Both the position numbers and the translations under genes were made by a program. The notes under the pieces are model-generated. The model was not told where the DNA came from and searched no databases. It was given only the letters and a program-made list of their open reading frames with translations. From Streptococcus sp. WM07 (GTDB lineage: Bacteria; Bacillota; Bacilli; Lactobacillales; Streptococcaceae), in assembly GCF_004570525.1 (NCBI RefSeq), contig NZ_SPPZ01000001.1, positions 61,051 to 125,050 of the forward strand: 64,000 nucleotides of DNA, given 5' to 3'. Each line of letters opens with the position of its first letter. The stretch's first letter is position 1. Positions 49,036-58,960 of this stretch are shown one piece after another.

Positions 49036-50376
49036 TCACTTTTCATTTTTTTGAACGGACATCATTCTCCACTGCAAGAGGAAGGCACACACCCACAATC
49101 CAATATTGAGGCCAATCCAGTAACTATCGGGTCCAAAACTCGTCCAAATATCTAAAAAATAACCTAGGGGAAGAGCTATTATCCAATAGCTAATAATTCC
49201 AATAACAAAGGGATAGGTTGTATCCTTATAGCCCCGTAAAATCCCCTGGATCGGTGATAAAAGAGCATCCGCAAATTGGAAAAAGAGGGCATAGACCAGG
49301 AATTGACTGGTTAGTCTAATAAATTCCGGTTCTTTCCCATAAAGAGCTGCCACCTGATCACGGAAAATGTATAGAAACAGTAGGGTTACCGTCGCAAACA
49401 GAATAGCCATGAGTCGACCAATTCGACTATAGGCCAAAACATCGTCTAAACGTTTTGCACCTTTTTCATAAGAAATAATAATGGCCATAGTCATAGACAC
49501 ACTCAAGGGAAAAGCATACATCATATTAGAAAAATTCATAGCAGCCTGATGACTTGCAGTAACCTCTGAAGAAAAACGAGCCATAAAAAAGCCAACCGCC
49601 GCAAAAATAGCTGACTCTGCAAAAACTGCACCCCCAATTGGTAAACCGAGTTTCCAACCTTCCATAAATCCAGGAACATGCAAACCTTGTGGTTTAAAGA
49701 CACGATATGTTCTAATTTTAGGATGCCAAAACATAACACCAAGAATTACGAGCAGTAGAGCCCAGTAAGCCATAGAAGTCCCAAGCCCCGCTCCTGCTCC
49801 CCCAAACTCAGGAATTGGACCAATGCCATAGATTAACAGGTAATTAAAAAAGGTGTTAAAAGGCAAGAGAAGCAACATCAGGTACATCGACAATTTTGTT
49901 AAACCCAGAGCATCAAAAAAGGAACGGCATACACTAAAAAGTAACAGTGGCAAAATTCCTAATAACATGAAGTAAAGATAGTTTTTTCCAACCACTAGAA
50001 CTTCTGCCTGTAATCCTAGGTTTTCTAATAAAAGAGGAGCGCCAAATCCAATAATCAGAAAAAGAATAATCGCTAAGCAAAAGGACAAATAAATAAACTG
50101 CCAAACATCCCTAGCAACTTTCTCCTGATGTCCTTTCCCTAAATGGTAGCCAATAATAGGGACAATAGCTGAAAGAATCCCAGTAACCAGTGTAAACATC
50201 GGATGCCAGATACTCGTTGCCATGGCGACCCCTGCTAAATCCAGGGTCCCATACTGGCCTGTCATCATGGTATCAATAAAGGAGGCTGAAAAATTCGCGA
50301 CTTGATAAATCAGAATAGGTAAAAAGATTTGAAAAAAGACTCTCATTTTTTCAGAATTCGTATAGGTTTGATGCAT
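49036..50376 (-). CDS. MATE-family multidrug/sodium exporter
   Basis: A 446-residue integral membrane protein with 12 helices in two halves. Motifs include SFIDTMMTGQYGTLDLAGVAMA (MATE N-terminal signature), GAGAGLGTSMAYW and HQAAMNFSNMMYAFPLSVS in the second half. It probably exports cationic compounds with Na+ or H+; substrate unknown. The start at 50376 has GGAG eight bases upstream; the longer frame runs into the guaC terminator region. Confidence 0.9.
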   Translation of the reverse strand: MHQTYTNSEKMRVFFQIFLPILIYQVANFSASFIDTMMTGQYGTLDLAGVAMATSIWHPMFTLVTGILSAIVPIIGYHLGKGHQEKVARDVWQFIYLSFCLAIILFLIIGFGAPLLLENLGLQAEVLVVGKNYLYFMLLGILPLLLFSVCRSFFDALGLTKLSMYLMLLLLPFNTFFNYLLIYGIGPIPEFGGAGAGLGTSMAYWALLLVILGVMFWHPKIRTYRVFKPQGLHVPGFMEGWKLGLPIGGAVFAESAIFAAVGFFMARFSSEVTASHQAAMNFSNMMYAFPLSVSMTMAIIISYEKGAKRLDDVLAYSRIGRLMAILFATVTLLFLYIFRDQVAALYGKEPEFIRLTSQFLVYALFFQFADALLSPIQGILRGYKDTTYPFVIGIISYWIIALPLGYFLDIWTSFGPDSYWIGLNIGLWVCAFLLQWRMMSVQKNEK

Positions 50377-50452
50377 GTTTTCGTCTCCATTCAAACATTT
50401 TTCAAGATCACTACTAGTATACCAAAAATCCCCCTTTGGCAGGCTCGTAAAG

Positions 50453-50483
50453 AAAAAAATCCAAGCCAACTTAGGACTTGGAT
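50453..50483 (-). terminator. Terminator after guaC
   Basis: ATCCAAG pairs with CTTGGAT around an 11-base loop; on the minus strand TTTTTTTC follows. It lies just past the guaC stop. Confidence 0.85.
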
Positions 50484-50489
50484 CCTCTC

Positions 50490-51473
50490 CTACAAACTAT
50501 CACCATTCCAAATAGAATTTTTCACAATAACATAATCTACTTTTCGAAGACTTTCCAGATCTCGCCCACCTGCATAAGAGATAGAACTCTGAAGGTCTTC
50601 CTGCATTTCTTTCAAAGTTGAAAAAATAGAACCTTTGGCAGGTAAGAGAATCTTCTTCCCTTCAACATTTTTATAGTCCCCTTTTTGGAATTGAGATGCA
50701 GATCCATAGTACTCTTTGAAGGCTTGTCCATCTTCTTCAATTAATTTACCAGGACTCTCCGAATGACCTGCAAAGAGAGACCCAATCATGACCATGCTGG
50801 CACCAAAACGAATGGATTTAGCAATATCACCGTGAGTACGGATCCCTCCGTCCGCAATAATCGGTTTCCGAGCCGCTTTTGCACACCAGCGTAATGCTGC
50901 TAATTGCCAGCCCCCTGTACCAAATCCAGTTTTAACCTTAGTGATACAGACCTTACCAGGGCCAATCCCTACCTTGGTAGCATCTGCACCTGCATTCTCC
51001 AATTCCCGAACAGCTTCTGGTGTCCCTACATTTCCAGCGATAACAAAGGTTTCCGGCAATTCCTTTTTGATATGTTGAATCATCTTGATAACACTTTCAG
51101 CATGTCCATGAGCAATATCAATGGTGATATAATCAGGAACATTCTCTTTTAACTGACTGACAAAGTCATATTCGTAATCTTTGACACCTACAGAAATCGA
51201 AGAAATCAGTCCCTGCTCTTTCATTTTTTTAATGAACAGTAGGCGAGCTTCTTCATCAAATCGGTGCATGATATAAAAATAACCTTCACGTGCTAATTGT
51301 TCAGCAAGTTCCTCGTCTACAATGGTTTGCATATTAGCTGGAACCACTGGTAACTTGAAAGTATGTTTACCAAAGGTAACCTCTGTATTGGCCTCCGAAC
51401 GGCTAGCAATAATGCACTTATTCGGAATTAACTGAATATCTTCATAATCAAAAATGGGAAATTCGTTTAACAT
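50490..51473 (-). CDS. guaC: GMP reductase (GuaC2 type)
   Basis: NADPH-dependent conversion of GMP to IMP in purine salvage. At 327 residues it has an IMPDH-like barrel with [13 protein letters not shown], the GMP loop with catalytic Cys in [26 protein letters not shown] and [12 protein letters not shown]. No CBS domains, which separates it from IMP dehydrogenase. It is monocistronic with its own consensus promoter and a leader hairpin. Confidence 0.95.
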   Translation of the reverse strand: MLNEFPIFDYEDIQLIPNKCIIASRSEANTEVTFGKHTFKLPVVPANMQTIVDEELAEQLAREGYFYIMHRFDEEARLLFIKKMKEQGLISSISVGVKDYEYDFVSQLKENVPDYITIDIAHGHAESVIKMIQHIKKELPETFVIAGNVGTPEAVRELENAGADATKVGIGPGKVCITKVKTGFGTGGWQLAALRWCAKAARKPIIADGGIRTHGDIAKSIRFGASMVMIGSLFAGHSESPGKLIEEDGQAFKEYYGSASQFQKGDYKNVEGKKILLPAKGSIFSTLKEMQEDLQSSISYAGGRDLESLRKVDYVIVKNSIWNGDSL

Positions 51474-51499
51474 GACTTTACCTCAACAAATTATTTATC

Positions 51500-51520
51500 T
51501 AGTTAGATTTTCTCTAACTA
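51500..51520 (-). promoter_or_regulatory. Inverted repeat in the guaC leader
   Basis: TAGTTAGA and TCTAACTA form eight-base arms around five bases, about 20-40 bases into the transcript. It resembles the repeat in the lctO leader at 33432-33450. Confidence 0.5.
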
Positions 51521-51546
51521 AATGTAAAACCGACCTTTCCGAAATT

Positions 51547-51575
51547 ATTATACAGAATTGTCCGAAAATTGTCAA
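51547..51575 (-). promoter_or_regulatory. Promoter of guaC, with TTTCGGA direct repeats
   Basis: A perfect TTGACA (51575-51570), a 17-base spacer and a perfect TATAAT (51552-51547). The spacer contains TTTTCGGA and a second TTTCGGA follows the -10 box; such flanking repeats are typical of an operator. Confidence 0.88.
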
Positions 51576-51623
51576 TAAACTACTAGATTATAAACGCTAA
51601 AGTTCGTTTTTAGATTTCGCTTT

Positions 51624-51655
51624 AAAAAAGACTAGAAGCATCGCCCCTAGTCTTT
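51624..51655 (-). terminator. Terminator after nox
   Basis: AAAGACTAG pairs with CTAGTCTTT around an 11-base loop; on the minus strand a T6 run follows. It lies about 60 bases past the nox stop. Confidence 0.82.
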
Positions 51656-51713
51656 ATGGACAGCTGAAAGGATACACCTCTCATTGGTAACCGTCCTCGT
51701 TTTTTAATCTCGC

Positions 51714-53084
51714 TTATTTATCTGCTGTAAGAGCAGCCATTGCGATGTAGTTATATGGCTTGTTAAAGTGAGGAAGGAAGAAGATATCAGTCAAAGCCAA
51801 CTTATCAATAGTTACATGCTCTTGGATAGCCAAAGAGAACATGTGAATTCCCATAGACATATCTTCTTTAGAAGCCATTTGAGCTCCAAGAATTTGACGA
51901 GTTGTACGATCATAGACAATCTTGATAGCTACTTCATGATTGTCATGTTTGATGAATTCAGGTTTTTGAAGATCGTTGAAACCTGTTTCAACAGCATCAA
52001 ATCCCGCTGCTTTCGCTTTTTCAAGGGTTAGACCAGTTGAAACCATTTTAAGGTCGTAGATAGAAATCCCGTTTGAACCTTGGACACCAATTCCTTCCAA
52101 TTCATGACCTGTCGCATTAAAGGCACCTACGATACCTGAACGAACCGCATTTGACGCAAGTGCGATGTAGCTTGGTTTACCAAGAGAATTGTCATAGATT
52201 GTAGCACAGTCCCCAATTGCGTATACTCCAGGAATGCTCGTTTCTTGTTTCTTATCAACAAGGAAAGCTCCATTCTTAAACAATTCAATTTTACCAGCCC
52301 CAAGTTCTGTATTCGGACGGAAACCAACTGCCAAGATAACCATGTCAACATCAAATGTTTCTTTATCAGTAACAATTCGTTCTACCTTACCGTCACCCTC
52401 AACGGCTTGAACTTTTTGACCATAGGCCAAACGAATTCCATGATCTTCCAAATTCTTGTTCATCATATCTGAAAGTTCACGGTCATAATAACCATTGAGA
52501 GAAGTTTCAGCAATGTCAATCAAGACCACTTCTTTACCAACACGCTCAAAAGCTTCTGCCAACTCAACACCAATATAACCTGCACCTACAACAGCAACAC
52601 GTTTGATGTCTTTATTTTCCAAGCGTTCAATAACTTCTGCAGAGTTTTGATAAAGTTTTACAAATTGAAGGTTTTCAAGAGTCGCTTTAAATTCGCGTGT
52701 TCCCTCTACCAATTCAACTCCTTTAATCGGTGGGATAATTGGTTGAGAACCAGTCGCAAAGATTAATTTTTCATAGGATTCTACATGCTCTTTGCCATCT
52801 ACAAGTGCAGTTACTTCTTTTTTGTCATAATCAACTGAGAGAACTGGAGATTCCATGTAGATTCGAGCTCCCTTAGCTTCAAGGGTTTCCTTATTTGAAT
52901 AGAAAAGTCCCTCTGGACCATCGATTTGTTGACCAATCCAAAGAGCCATTCCACATCCGAGGAATGAGATATTAGAGTTTTGGTCAAATACAACAACTTC
53001 GTTTTCATCACCAAAGTTGTCTAACATTGTATTAATACAAGCTGTACCAGCGTGGTTAGCACCAATTACAACAATTTTACTCAT
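51714..53084 (-). CDS. nox: NADH oxidase (water-forming)
   Basis: FAD flavoprotein reducing O2 to water with NADH, regenerating NAD without peroxide. At 456 residues it is of the pyridine nucleotide-disulfide family: [17 protein letters not shown] (FAD), the redox-active Cys44 in SFLGCGMAL with His11 as partner, [14 protein letters not shown] (NADH) and [11 protein letters not shown] (FAD). Codon bias shows high expression. It offsets the peroxide made by SpxB and LctO. It is monocistronic, with a cre-like site at the promoter. Confidence 0.96.
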   Translation of the reverse strand: MSKIVVIGANHAGTACINTMLDNFGDENEVVVFDQNSNISFLGCGMALWIGQQIDGPEGLFYSNKETLEAKGARIYMESPVLSVDYDKKEVTALVDGKEHVESYEKLIFATGSQPIIPPIKGVELVEGTREFKATLENLQFVKLYQNSAEVIERLENKDIKRVAVVGAGYIGVELAEAFERVGKEVVLIDIAETSLNGYYDRELSDMMNKNLEDHGIRLAYGQKVQAVEGDGKVERIVTDKETFDVDMVILAVGFRPNTELGAGKIELFKNGAFLVDKKQETSIPGVYAIGDCATIYDNSLGKPSYIALASNAVRSGIVGAFNATGHELEGIGVQGSNGISIYDLKMVSTGLTLEKAKAAGFDAVETGFNDLQKPEFIKHDNHEVAIKIVYDRTTRQILGAQMASKEDMSMGIHMFSLAIQEHVTIDKLALTDIFFLPHFNKPYNYIAMAALTADK

Positions 53085-53118
53085 AGTTCGAGTCCTACCT
53101 TTAATTTTTTTCTACTTC

Positions 53119-53147
53119 AGTATAACACAATCTGACAGCGTTTTCAA
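53119..53147 (-). promoter_or_regulatory. Promoter of nox
   Basis: TTGAAA (53147-53142), a 17-base spacer and TATACT (53124-53119) preceded by TGT. Confidence 0.8.
53132..53147 (-). promoter_or_regulatory. cre-like site over the nox -35 box
   Basis: TTGAAAACGCTGTCAG agrees with the CcpA consensus WTGNAANCGNWNNCAW except at the last base. It covers the -35 box and part of the spacer, where binding should repress. Confidence 0.65.
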
Positions 53148-53194
53148 ATATTTCCTAATCAGTTTTTGAAAAAAACCATGAAAAATTTCAGAAA

Positions 53195-56100
53195 TTATAG
53201 AGAGACTTGCTGAACAGAACTCCGACCAGATCCACGTTTTTCTACGAGTATCTGTTTCGAAATCCCCTGTTTCATCACCTCTACGTGAGATATTAACCCG
53301 ATCATACGACCGTCACGTCCTAGACTCTCCAACACATCTAATGTAACCAAAAGCGTTTCCTGATCGAGACTTCCAAAACCTTCATCGATAAAGAGAGCTT
53401 CTAATTCAATCCCTCCTTGACTTTCTTGAATCACATCAGATGTAGCTAAAGCTAGGGCCATACTCGCTAGAAAACTTTCGCCACCCGAAAGTGTCGAAAC
53501 GGGTCTTAATTGTCCAACTTCTTGATCCAAGACATCTAAATCCAGACCAGCTAGACTTCGCCCAGAAGATTTCTGGTTTTTAAGTACAAATTGGTAGCGC
53601 CCCTGGGAAAAATCATGGTAATAACGGTCATTAGCAACTTCTACAATTTGATTAAAATAATGCTGTAGAACATAGGCTTTGATATCCAGGCGACTCTCAG
53701 TCTGACCACTAAGTACCTGAACTAATTGATCCAATTGGCTATATAGTAAATTGCTTGCAACCTGATCCTGGTTTAGCTCCTCCAATTGTTTCTCGATAGC
53801 TAGAGCATGATCGATTCGACTCTGAATCAGAACCAGACTCTCTTTTTTTTGTGTGACTGCTGACTCTAACGTTGCAAGCAAGATTTCTCGTTCCTGAGGA
53901 TTATCCATTTGAATAATTTTAGGCTCATTTGCCTTCAAACGACTGATCTCAAGTCTCACCCCTTGAAGCTGGGTTTCAAATTGTGTAAGTTGCTGGCGTA
54001 GTTTGCCACGTTTGGAAATTTCTTGGAGAACCACCAAAAATTCAGGCATCTCTACTTCAGGCAAGACCTCATTCCGTAATTGTTCTAAGGCCTTATTGTT
54101 CTTAGAGCTAGCTTCTTTGTAAAGATGGCTATTCTCAGCCTGTTGGTTAACTTTCGTTTTATAAGCTTGTCTCTGAGCTACGAGCCTGAGTTCTATGCGA
54201 GAAAGATTCTCCTTAGCTATTTGAAAGTTTTTCAACGTAGTTTTTTGTGTTTCCAGCTTCACTTCAAGTTCGCTAAGACTCTGATTCCCGAACTGCCTTT
54301 CGATATTTTTTAAGTCTTGTTCCCACTCCTGTATTTGATGATAAGCTTGCTCACTGCTTAGTTCCAACTCTTGAAACTTCAAAGAATAGGTGTTTTGTAA
54401 CGCTAGTAGGGCCTCTCTTCTTTCCCTCATATCTTCTTCTTTTTGGACGTGAGTTTCCAGGCTTTCTTGATAACTTTGAAGAGCCTGCTTCAGACCATTT
54501 AACGTCGTGTGCTCTGGATTTAACTGAGACGTAAGGCTATGTAGATGAGACTGATAAGTAGCTTCCTCTGCCTCTAATACAAGTTTCAATTCAGACACAT
54601 GTTCTTCCAAATTAGCCTGAGACTGTTGTAGATTGGACAGCTCAAGTTTCTGTTCATAATAAGCAATTTCTAGCTGCACATACTTTTCTTCGCTTCTTGG
54701 AAGGCTAGGAATAGGGGGAGTGCTAATCTTATTTTGACAGACTGGGCAATCATCGCCCGGATGAACTTGCGATCGTACCATATCCAAAGCCAAAGACCAC
54801 CTTGTTTTCTGAAAATCCCGGAAGTCTTGCTCTTGACTCGACTGGGTTAAATCTGTAATCTGACTTTGAATATTTTCCAACTGCAAACTCTGCGCTGCTA
54901 ATTCTAGTTTTTGCGCTTCTATCTTCTGATTTTGTTGCTGAAGATGATGGTAGTCTGTCTGATATTCCATCAACTGAGACCAATTAGTAGATTTCTGCTT
55001 CAAGGCTTGCAACTGTCCGTCAATTTGAATCAGTTCTTCCTGATTCTTCTTCCGTAGTTGTTGATAGCGTTTCCGCTCTATTTGAAGGTTACTCAGCTCA
55101 GTTTGTTTGCTCTCTAGCTGCTGGACTAATTGTTGACATTCAAGGAGTTTCTCATAGTGATACTCCAAATCTGCTATTTTTTGGCGAAGCTCCTCTTCAT
55201 CTTCCTTTCCAACCCGCTTTTCTTCTACGCTAAATTCTCTGATGACTGTATCTAAATCCTGTTTTTCTCGCTTGAGTTGCTTTTCAGTTGCTAGCAAGGC
55301 TAACTTTTGCTGGCTTAATTGTTCCTGCCGATCAAGGAGAATTTGTCCTCCCTCCAGTTGATCCAACAGCTCCAACTCCTTCTTGTCCTCCTGATAGCTG
55401 GGATAAGAATCTAGTAACTCTAGCTGAAGTTTCTCTTGCTCCTTCAGATTCTGCTCCCAATCACGGCGTTGTTGCCAAACCTGAAGTTCTGCAAATACTT
55501 CCTGAACCTGCTCCTCTAACATTTCTAGCTCTTGCTCTTCTCTATCTTTTTCTTTTGTAAAAGCTTGAAGAGCCTCTGTCATAGCTCCCTGGATTTGCCC
55601 TGATTCAAAAAACTCTTGTTCTTCTCCCACTACACTACGGGCAAGAACAATCATTTCTAGGTCTCTAGCTTCAATCTTCTGGCGATCTTGTTTTCGTTTT
55701 TCTTTTAAGTTTTCAACTAAAAAATGATAGGAATCAACATCAAAAAGAGTTTGGAGGATTTCCTCTTTCTCCTTGGAATTGGCGAGTAAAAAACGCTTAA
55801 AATTGTGCTGGGGGAGAAGTAAGATACGTTGGAACTGGTCTTTATTCAAGTGCAACAGCTCCTCAATCGCTTGGGTCACTTCCGCAACCTTGGTATAACT
55901 AGGGCCTACCAAGTACCCATCTTGAATCTCAGAAAAAAGATGCTGATCTCGAAAAAGACTAGGAAAGGGACGGTCTGGATCCCAGGTCACTCGTTTAGGA
56001 GTCCAAGACCTTTCCACTCGGTATACCTTACCTCTATGACTAAATTCCAATAAAATACTGGATGGTTCTTTTGAAGTAAAGGCCGCAAATTCACTTCGTA

Positions 56101-56299
56101 AATCGATAAATCGCTTATCTCCAACCTTGAATTGAGCATTGTTGTAATAAAGTGCAGTTACCAATAAATCAAAAATGGTTGTTTTTCCAGAGCCGGTTTC
56201 TCCTGAGATGAGAAAAAGGCTATCCGCATAATCCCGAAAATCCAGATCTACGTATGCGTGGGGGCCAATATTTCTAGCTTGTAGGCGAATTGGTTTCAT
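53195..56299 (-). CDS. sbcC: Exonuclease subunit SbcC (Rad50-like)
   Basis: ATPase subunit of the SbcCD hairpin and double-strand-end nuclease. At 1034 residues: Walker A GETGSGKT at 33-40, two long coiled-coil arms, the zinc hook CPVC at about 518-521, then the C-terminal signature STLSGGESFLASMALAL and Walker B LEALFIDEGFGSLD. It overlaps sbcD by four bases (ATGA), so the two are coupled. Confidence 0.96.
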   Translation of the reverse strand: MKPIRLQARNIGPHAYVDLDFRDYADSLFLISGETGSGKTTIFDLLVTALYYNNAQFKVGDKRFIDLRSEFAAFTSKEPSSILLEFSHRGKVYRVERSWTPKRVTWDPDRPFPSLFRDQHLFSEIQDGYLVGPSYTKVAEVTQAIEELLHLNKDQFQRILLLPQHNFKRFLLANSKEKEEILQTLFDVDSYHFLVENLKEKRKQDRQKIEARDLEMIVLARSVVGEEQEFFESGQIQGAMTEALQAFTKEKDREEQELEMLEEQVQEVFAELQVWQQRRDWEQNLKEQEKLQLELLDSYPSYQEDKKELELLDQLEGGQILLDRQEQLSQQKLALLATEKQLKREKQDLDTVIREFSVEEKRVGKEDEEELRQKIADLEYHYEKLLECQQLVQQLESKQTELSNLQIERKRYQQLRKKNQEELIQIDGQLQALKQKSTNWSQLMEYQTDYHHLQQQNQKIEAQKLELAAQSLQLENIQSQITDLTQSSQEQDFRDFQKTRWSLALDMVRSQVHPGDDCPVCQNKISTPPIPSLPRSEEKYVQLEIAYYEQKLELSNLQQSQANLEEHVSELKLVLEAEEATYQSHLHSLTSQLNPEHTTLNGLKQALQSYQESLETHVQKEEDMRERREALLALQNTYSLKFQELELSSEQAYHQIQEWEQDLKNIERQFGNQSLSELEVKLETQKTTLKNFQIAKENLSRIELRLVAQRQAYKTKVNQQAENSHLYKEASSKNNKALEQLRNEVLPEVEMPEFLVVLQEISKRGKLRQQLTQFETQLQGVRLEISRLKANEPKIIQMDNPQEREILLATLESAVTQKKESLVLIQSRIDHALAIEKQLEELNQDQVASNLLYSQLDQLVQVLSGQTESRLDIKAYVLQHYFNQIVEVANDRYYHDFSQGRYQFVLKNQKSSGRSLAGLDLDVLDQEVGQLRPVSTLSGGESFLASMALALATSDVIQESQGGIELEALFIDEGFGSLDQETLLVTLDVLESLGRDGRMIGLISHVEVMKQGISKQILVEKRGSGRSSVQQVSL

Positions 56300-57456
56300 G
56301 TTTCCTCCTTGATTTCTAGAAGGCTCGTCTCAATCCAGGTTGCTTGCTGCTCGCTTAGTTCATGTCCCGTCTGCTCCCGGAAAAATTGATGGATTAGTTC
56401 GAGCGGAGATTCCAGACGCTCTTGAATCCAGACTCGTTTTTGTCTATTTGTGACATCCTCTGCAATCCGGATATCCAAAATATCCGGGTAATAAGCAGAT
56501 AATGAATCCTTTAAATGACGAATCCCTTGAGGCTTGGCCGTTAAATGAATACTATAATAAGCTGGACCTTCAGCCTGAATTTGAGCTACAAAATCTTTCG
56601 CAGTAATATCCTCATAACTTCCGCTAATCAAACGGATATCCTTAGAAGATTGAATAGGTTGAAATTGAACTGCTAATAGTTCTTGTTGCCAATCTAAAAT
56701 TAAAACACCCTTCTCCTGCCAATGTTCATCGACCGCAAATTTCAGCAAGGAACCGGAGTAACGAATCTGTTCGCTTGGACTAGATAGGTGGGAGTGCAGG
56801 TGCCCTAGGGCAACATAGCTAAAACTAGAAAAGAGGCGGACTGGTAAGTGATTAAGACCTCCGATTTCTGACTTCCCTTCACTAATCAGTTGATAGTCCT
56901 CGTTTCCTTTACCAGCTACATAAAAATGGCTGATGAGAATCGGTTTTTTATCCGGCTTGATAAGGGCTTCCATGTCCTTAACAAGTCGTTCCATAGCTTG
57001 ACTGATCGTCTCCATTTGAGCTTTATTCTCCTCAGAAATCCCATAAAAACGGCGGGCATCACTAGGGTGGAAAAAAGGTAGGAGAAAGATTTGAAAATTC
57101 CCAAAATCAATTGGTTCCAAGGCTTGTTCAATTTGAGTAGCCAAATAAAGTTGTCCTTGTTGCATCCAGCGGGTACCAAATTGGAGACGATTGGCACCGT
57201 CATGGTTACCTGAAACAATAAAAAGAGGGAGTCCTAATTCCACATTCAACTCATAAAGCATCTGATCCAAGGCCTTGGTTGCAGAAATAGGAGGCGTTGA
57301 CACATCAAAAAGGTCACCGGCTAAAAAAATGGCATCCACCTGTTCCCTTTGAGCCAGATCTTTAAGCTCCTGAAAGACGGACCACTGCTCTTCCAGTAAG
57401 GAATATCCATGGAGTTTGCGACCAATATGCCAATCCGCTGTGTGTAAAAATTTCAT
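56296..57456 (-). CDS. sbcD: Exonuclease subunit SbcD (Mre11-like)
   Basis: Metallophosphoesterase nuclease subunit partnering SbcC. At 386 residues it has the metal motifs HTADWHIGR, FLAGDLFD, VSGNHDGANRL, ISHFYV and ALGHLHSHL. It is the first gene of the sbcDC pair. Confidence 0.96.
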   Translation of the reverse strand: MKFLHTADWHIGRKLHGYSLLEEQWSVFQELKDLAQREQVDAIFLAGDLFDVSTPPISATKALDQMLYELNVELGLPLFIVSGNHDGANRLQFGTRWMQQGQLYLATQIEQALEPIDFGNFQIFLLPFFHPSDARRFYGISEENKAQMETISQAMERLVKDMEALIKPDKKPILISHFYVAGKGNEDYQLISEGKSEIGGLNHLPVRLFSSFSYVALGHLHSHLSSPSEQIRYSGSLLKFAVDEHWQEKGVLILDWQQELLAVQFQPIQSSKDIRLISGSYEDITAKDFVAQIQAEGPAYYSIHLTAKPQGIRHLKDSLSAYYPDILDIRIAEDVTNRQKRVWIQERLESPLELIHQFFREQTGHELSEQQATWIETSLLEIKEET

Positions 57457-57494
57457 TCATACTCCTTCCCGTTTCATCATTCTTTAAGAATAAC

Positions 57495-57533
57495 AAAAAA
57501 AGTTATGGCAAACAAATGTCTACCATAACTTTT
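57495..57533 (-). terminator. Terminator after brnQ
   Basis: AAAAGTTATGG pairs perfectly with CCATAACTTTT around a 14-base loop; on the minus strand a T7 run follows. It separates brnQ from sbcDC. Confidence 0.87.
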
Positions 57534-57537
57534 GAAA

Positions 57538-58872
57538 TTATTCAGTTTCCATTTCGAAAACATCTGCCTTTTGCTTATCAGGAAGCACTAGAGCTAGTAA
57601 CAAGCCAGCAAGAGCTGGTGTTGTCCAAGCCATAGATGCTGCCGCAAACGGGAGACTTTGAACTAATGTAGTCAATGCTGTAAGACCAAAGCTAGATCCT
57701 AGAACTTCTGCTAATGATACCAAGGTTACCAAACCAACGGTCACCTGCATACCTCGTTTTGAAAGAGGCACAAACTTATTGACAATCACAATTAACACAA
57801 GAACGATTGTAATTGGATAAAGAATCATCAATACAGGAACTGAGAAGGTAATGATTGTATTCAAACCAAGGTTTGCAATAGCAAAACCAATCAAGGTAAA
57901 GGCAGTTGCAAAAGTCTTGTAAGAGTATTGTGGGAAACGTGAATTGAAGAATTCACCAGTCGCCACAATCAAACCAGCTGTGGTTGTAAAGCAGGTCATC
58001 GTAATCATGAAGGCCAAGAAGAGCTGACCTACAGAACCAAAGACTTGTTTTGTTGCTTCTGTTAGGATATAAACTCCTTTGTTCACATCCGCATTTGCAA
58101 CGACATCTGCAGGAACTGGGAAAGAATTTCCCAACATTGCAAGACCAATATAAAGACCACTGAAAGCGAGCGCTACTACCAAACCAACAATCCAGATAGT
58201 AGTGATGTACTCTTTTTTACTTGTGAAACCTAACTGTTTCAAGGTTTGTACGGCAATCACACTAAAGGCTACAGAAGCCAAGGCATCTAAGGTATTATAA
58301 CCTTCAAGGAAACCTGTTCCAAATGCTGCAGTTGCGTAGCCATCAATAGCTGCTTGAGGCGCTTGACTAAAGCTAGCAAGACCAAGGATAATCAAGAGTA
58401 CGATGGATAGGGCAAAAATAGGTGTTAAAATTCGACCAACTGAGTCTAAGATTTTAGAAGGATTCAAAGCAATGAGGTAAGCAGCTCCAAAATACAAAGC
58501 AGTGAACATAAAGAGAGCTAAACTTGAATTGAATCCATTTAAAAGAGGCTCAATCCCAACACTAAAAGCTGTTGTCGCAGTCCGAGGAATCGCAAAGAAA
58601 GGACCAATCGCCAAGTATAGAGCTACTAAATAAATAGTTGCAAATACTGGTGAAACTTTTTTAGAAATTTCATAAACGTAGCCTTTGGGATTAAGTGTTC
58701 CAATAATCAATGTTAGAACCGCTAAACCTACTCCCGAGACGACAAAACCGAAAATTGCGGGCCAGAAATTTTGTCCAGACAAGACTCCAAGGGCTGGCGG
58801 GAAAATCAAGTTACCAGCTCCAAAGAAGATACCAAACAAAAGTAGCCCCGTTAAGGCACCTTTTTTTACCAT
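57538..58872 (-). CDS. brnQ: Branched-chain amino acid:cation symporter
   Basis: Imports Leu, Ile and Val, usually with Na+. At 444 residues it has 12 helices and the family start KKGALTGLLLFGIFFGAGNLIFPPALG. ATG 58872 has AAGGAG six bases upstream and is preferred to 58878. Its promoter carries a near-perfect CodY box, consistent with control by branched-chain amino acid supply. Confidence 0.94.
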   Translation of the reverse strand: MVKKGALTGLLLFGIFFGAGNLIFPPALGVLSGQNFWPAIFGFVVSGVGLAVLTLIIGTLNPKGYVYEISKKVSPVFATIYLVALYLAIGPFFAIPRTATTAFSVGIEPLLNGFNSSLALFMFTALYFGAAYLIALNPSKILDSVGRILTPIFALSIVLLIILGLASFSQAPQAAIDGYATAAFGTGFLEGYNTLDALASVAFSVIAVQTLKQLGFTSKKEYITTIWIVGLVVALAFSGLYIGLAMLGNSFPVPADVVANADVNKGVYILTEATKQVFGSVGQLFLAFMITMTCFTTTAGLIVATGEFFNSRFPQYSYKTFATAFTLIGFAIANLGLNTIITFSVPVLMILYPITIVLVLIVIVNKFVPLSKRGMQVTVGLVTLVSLAEVLGSSFGLTALTTLVQSLPFAAASMAWTTPALAGLLLALVLPDKQKADVFEMETE

Positions 58873-58902
58873 AAACATCTCCTTTTTCTAAATATGACCT
58901 TT

Positions 58903-58931
58903 ATTATATAGGACTTTTAGAACTTTGACAA
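58903..58931 (-). promoter_or_regulatory. Promoter of brnQ
   Basis: TTGTCA (58931-58926), a 17-base spacer and a consensus TATAAT (58908-58903), about 31 bases before the ATG. Confidence 0.8.
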
Positions 58932-58932
58932 T

Positions 58933-58947
58933 AGTTTTCAGAAAATT
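58933..58947 (-). promoter_or_regulatory. CodY box upstream of brnQ
   Basis: Read on the plus strand, AGTTTTCAGAAAATT matches the CodY consensus AATTTTCWGAAAATT with one mismatch. It ends one base from the brnQ -35 box. BrnQ is a classic CodY target. Confidence 0.72.
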
Positions 58948-58960
58948 TTAATGCTTTTTA

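Noticed and set aside
51474-51713. Purine riboswitch before guaC
   Set aside because: The leader lacks the conserved purine aptamer core; only a simple hairpin is present.
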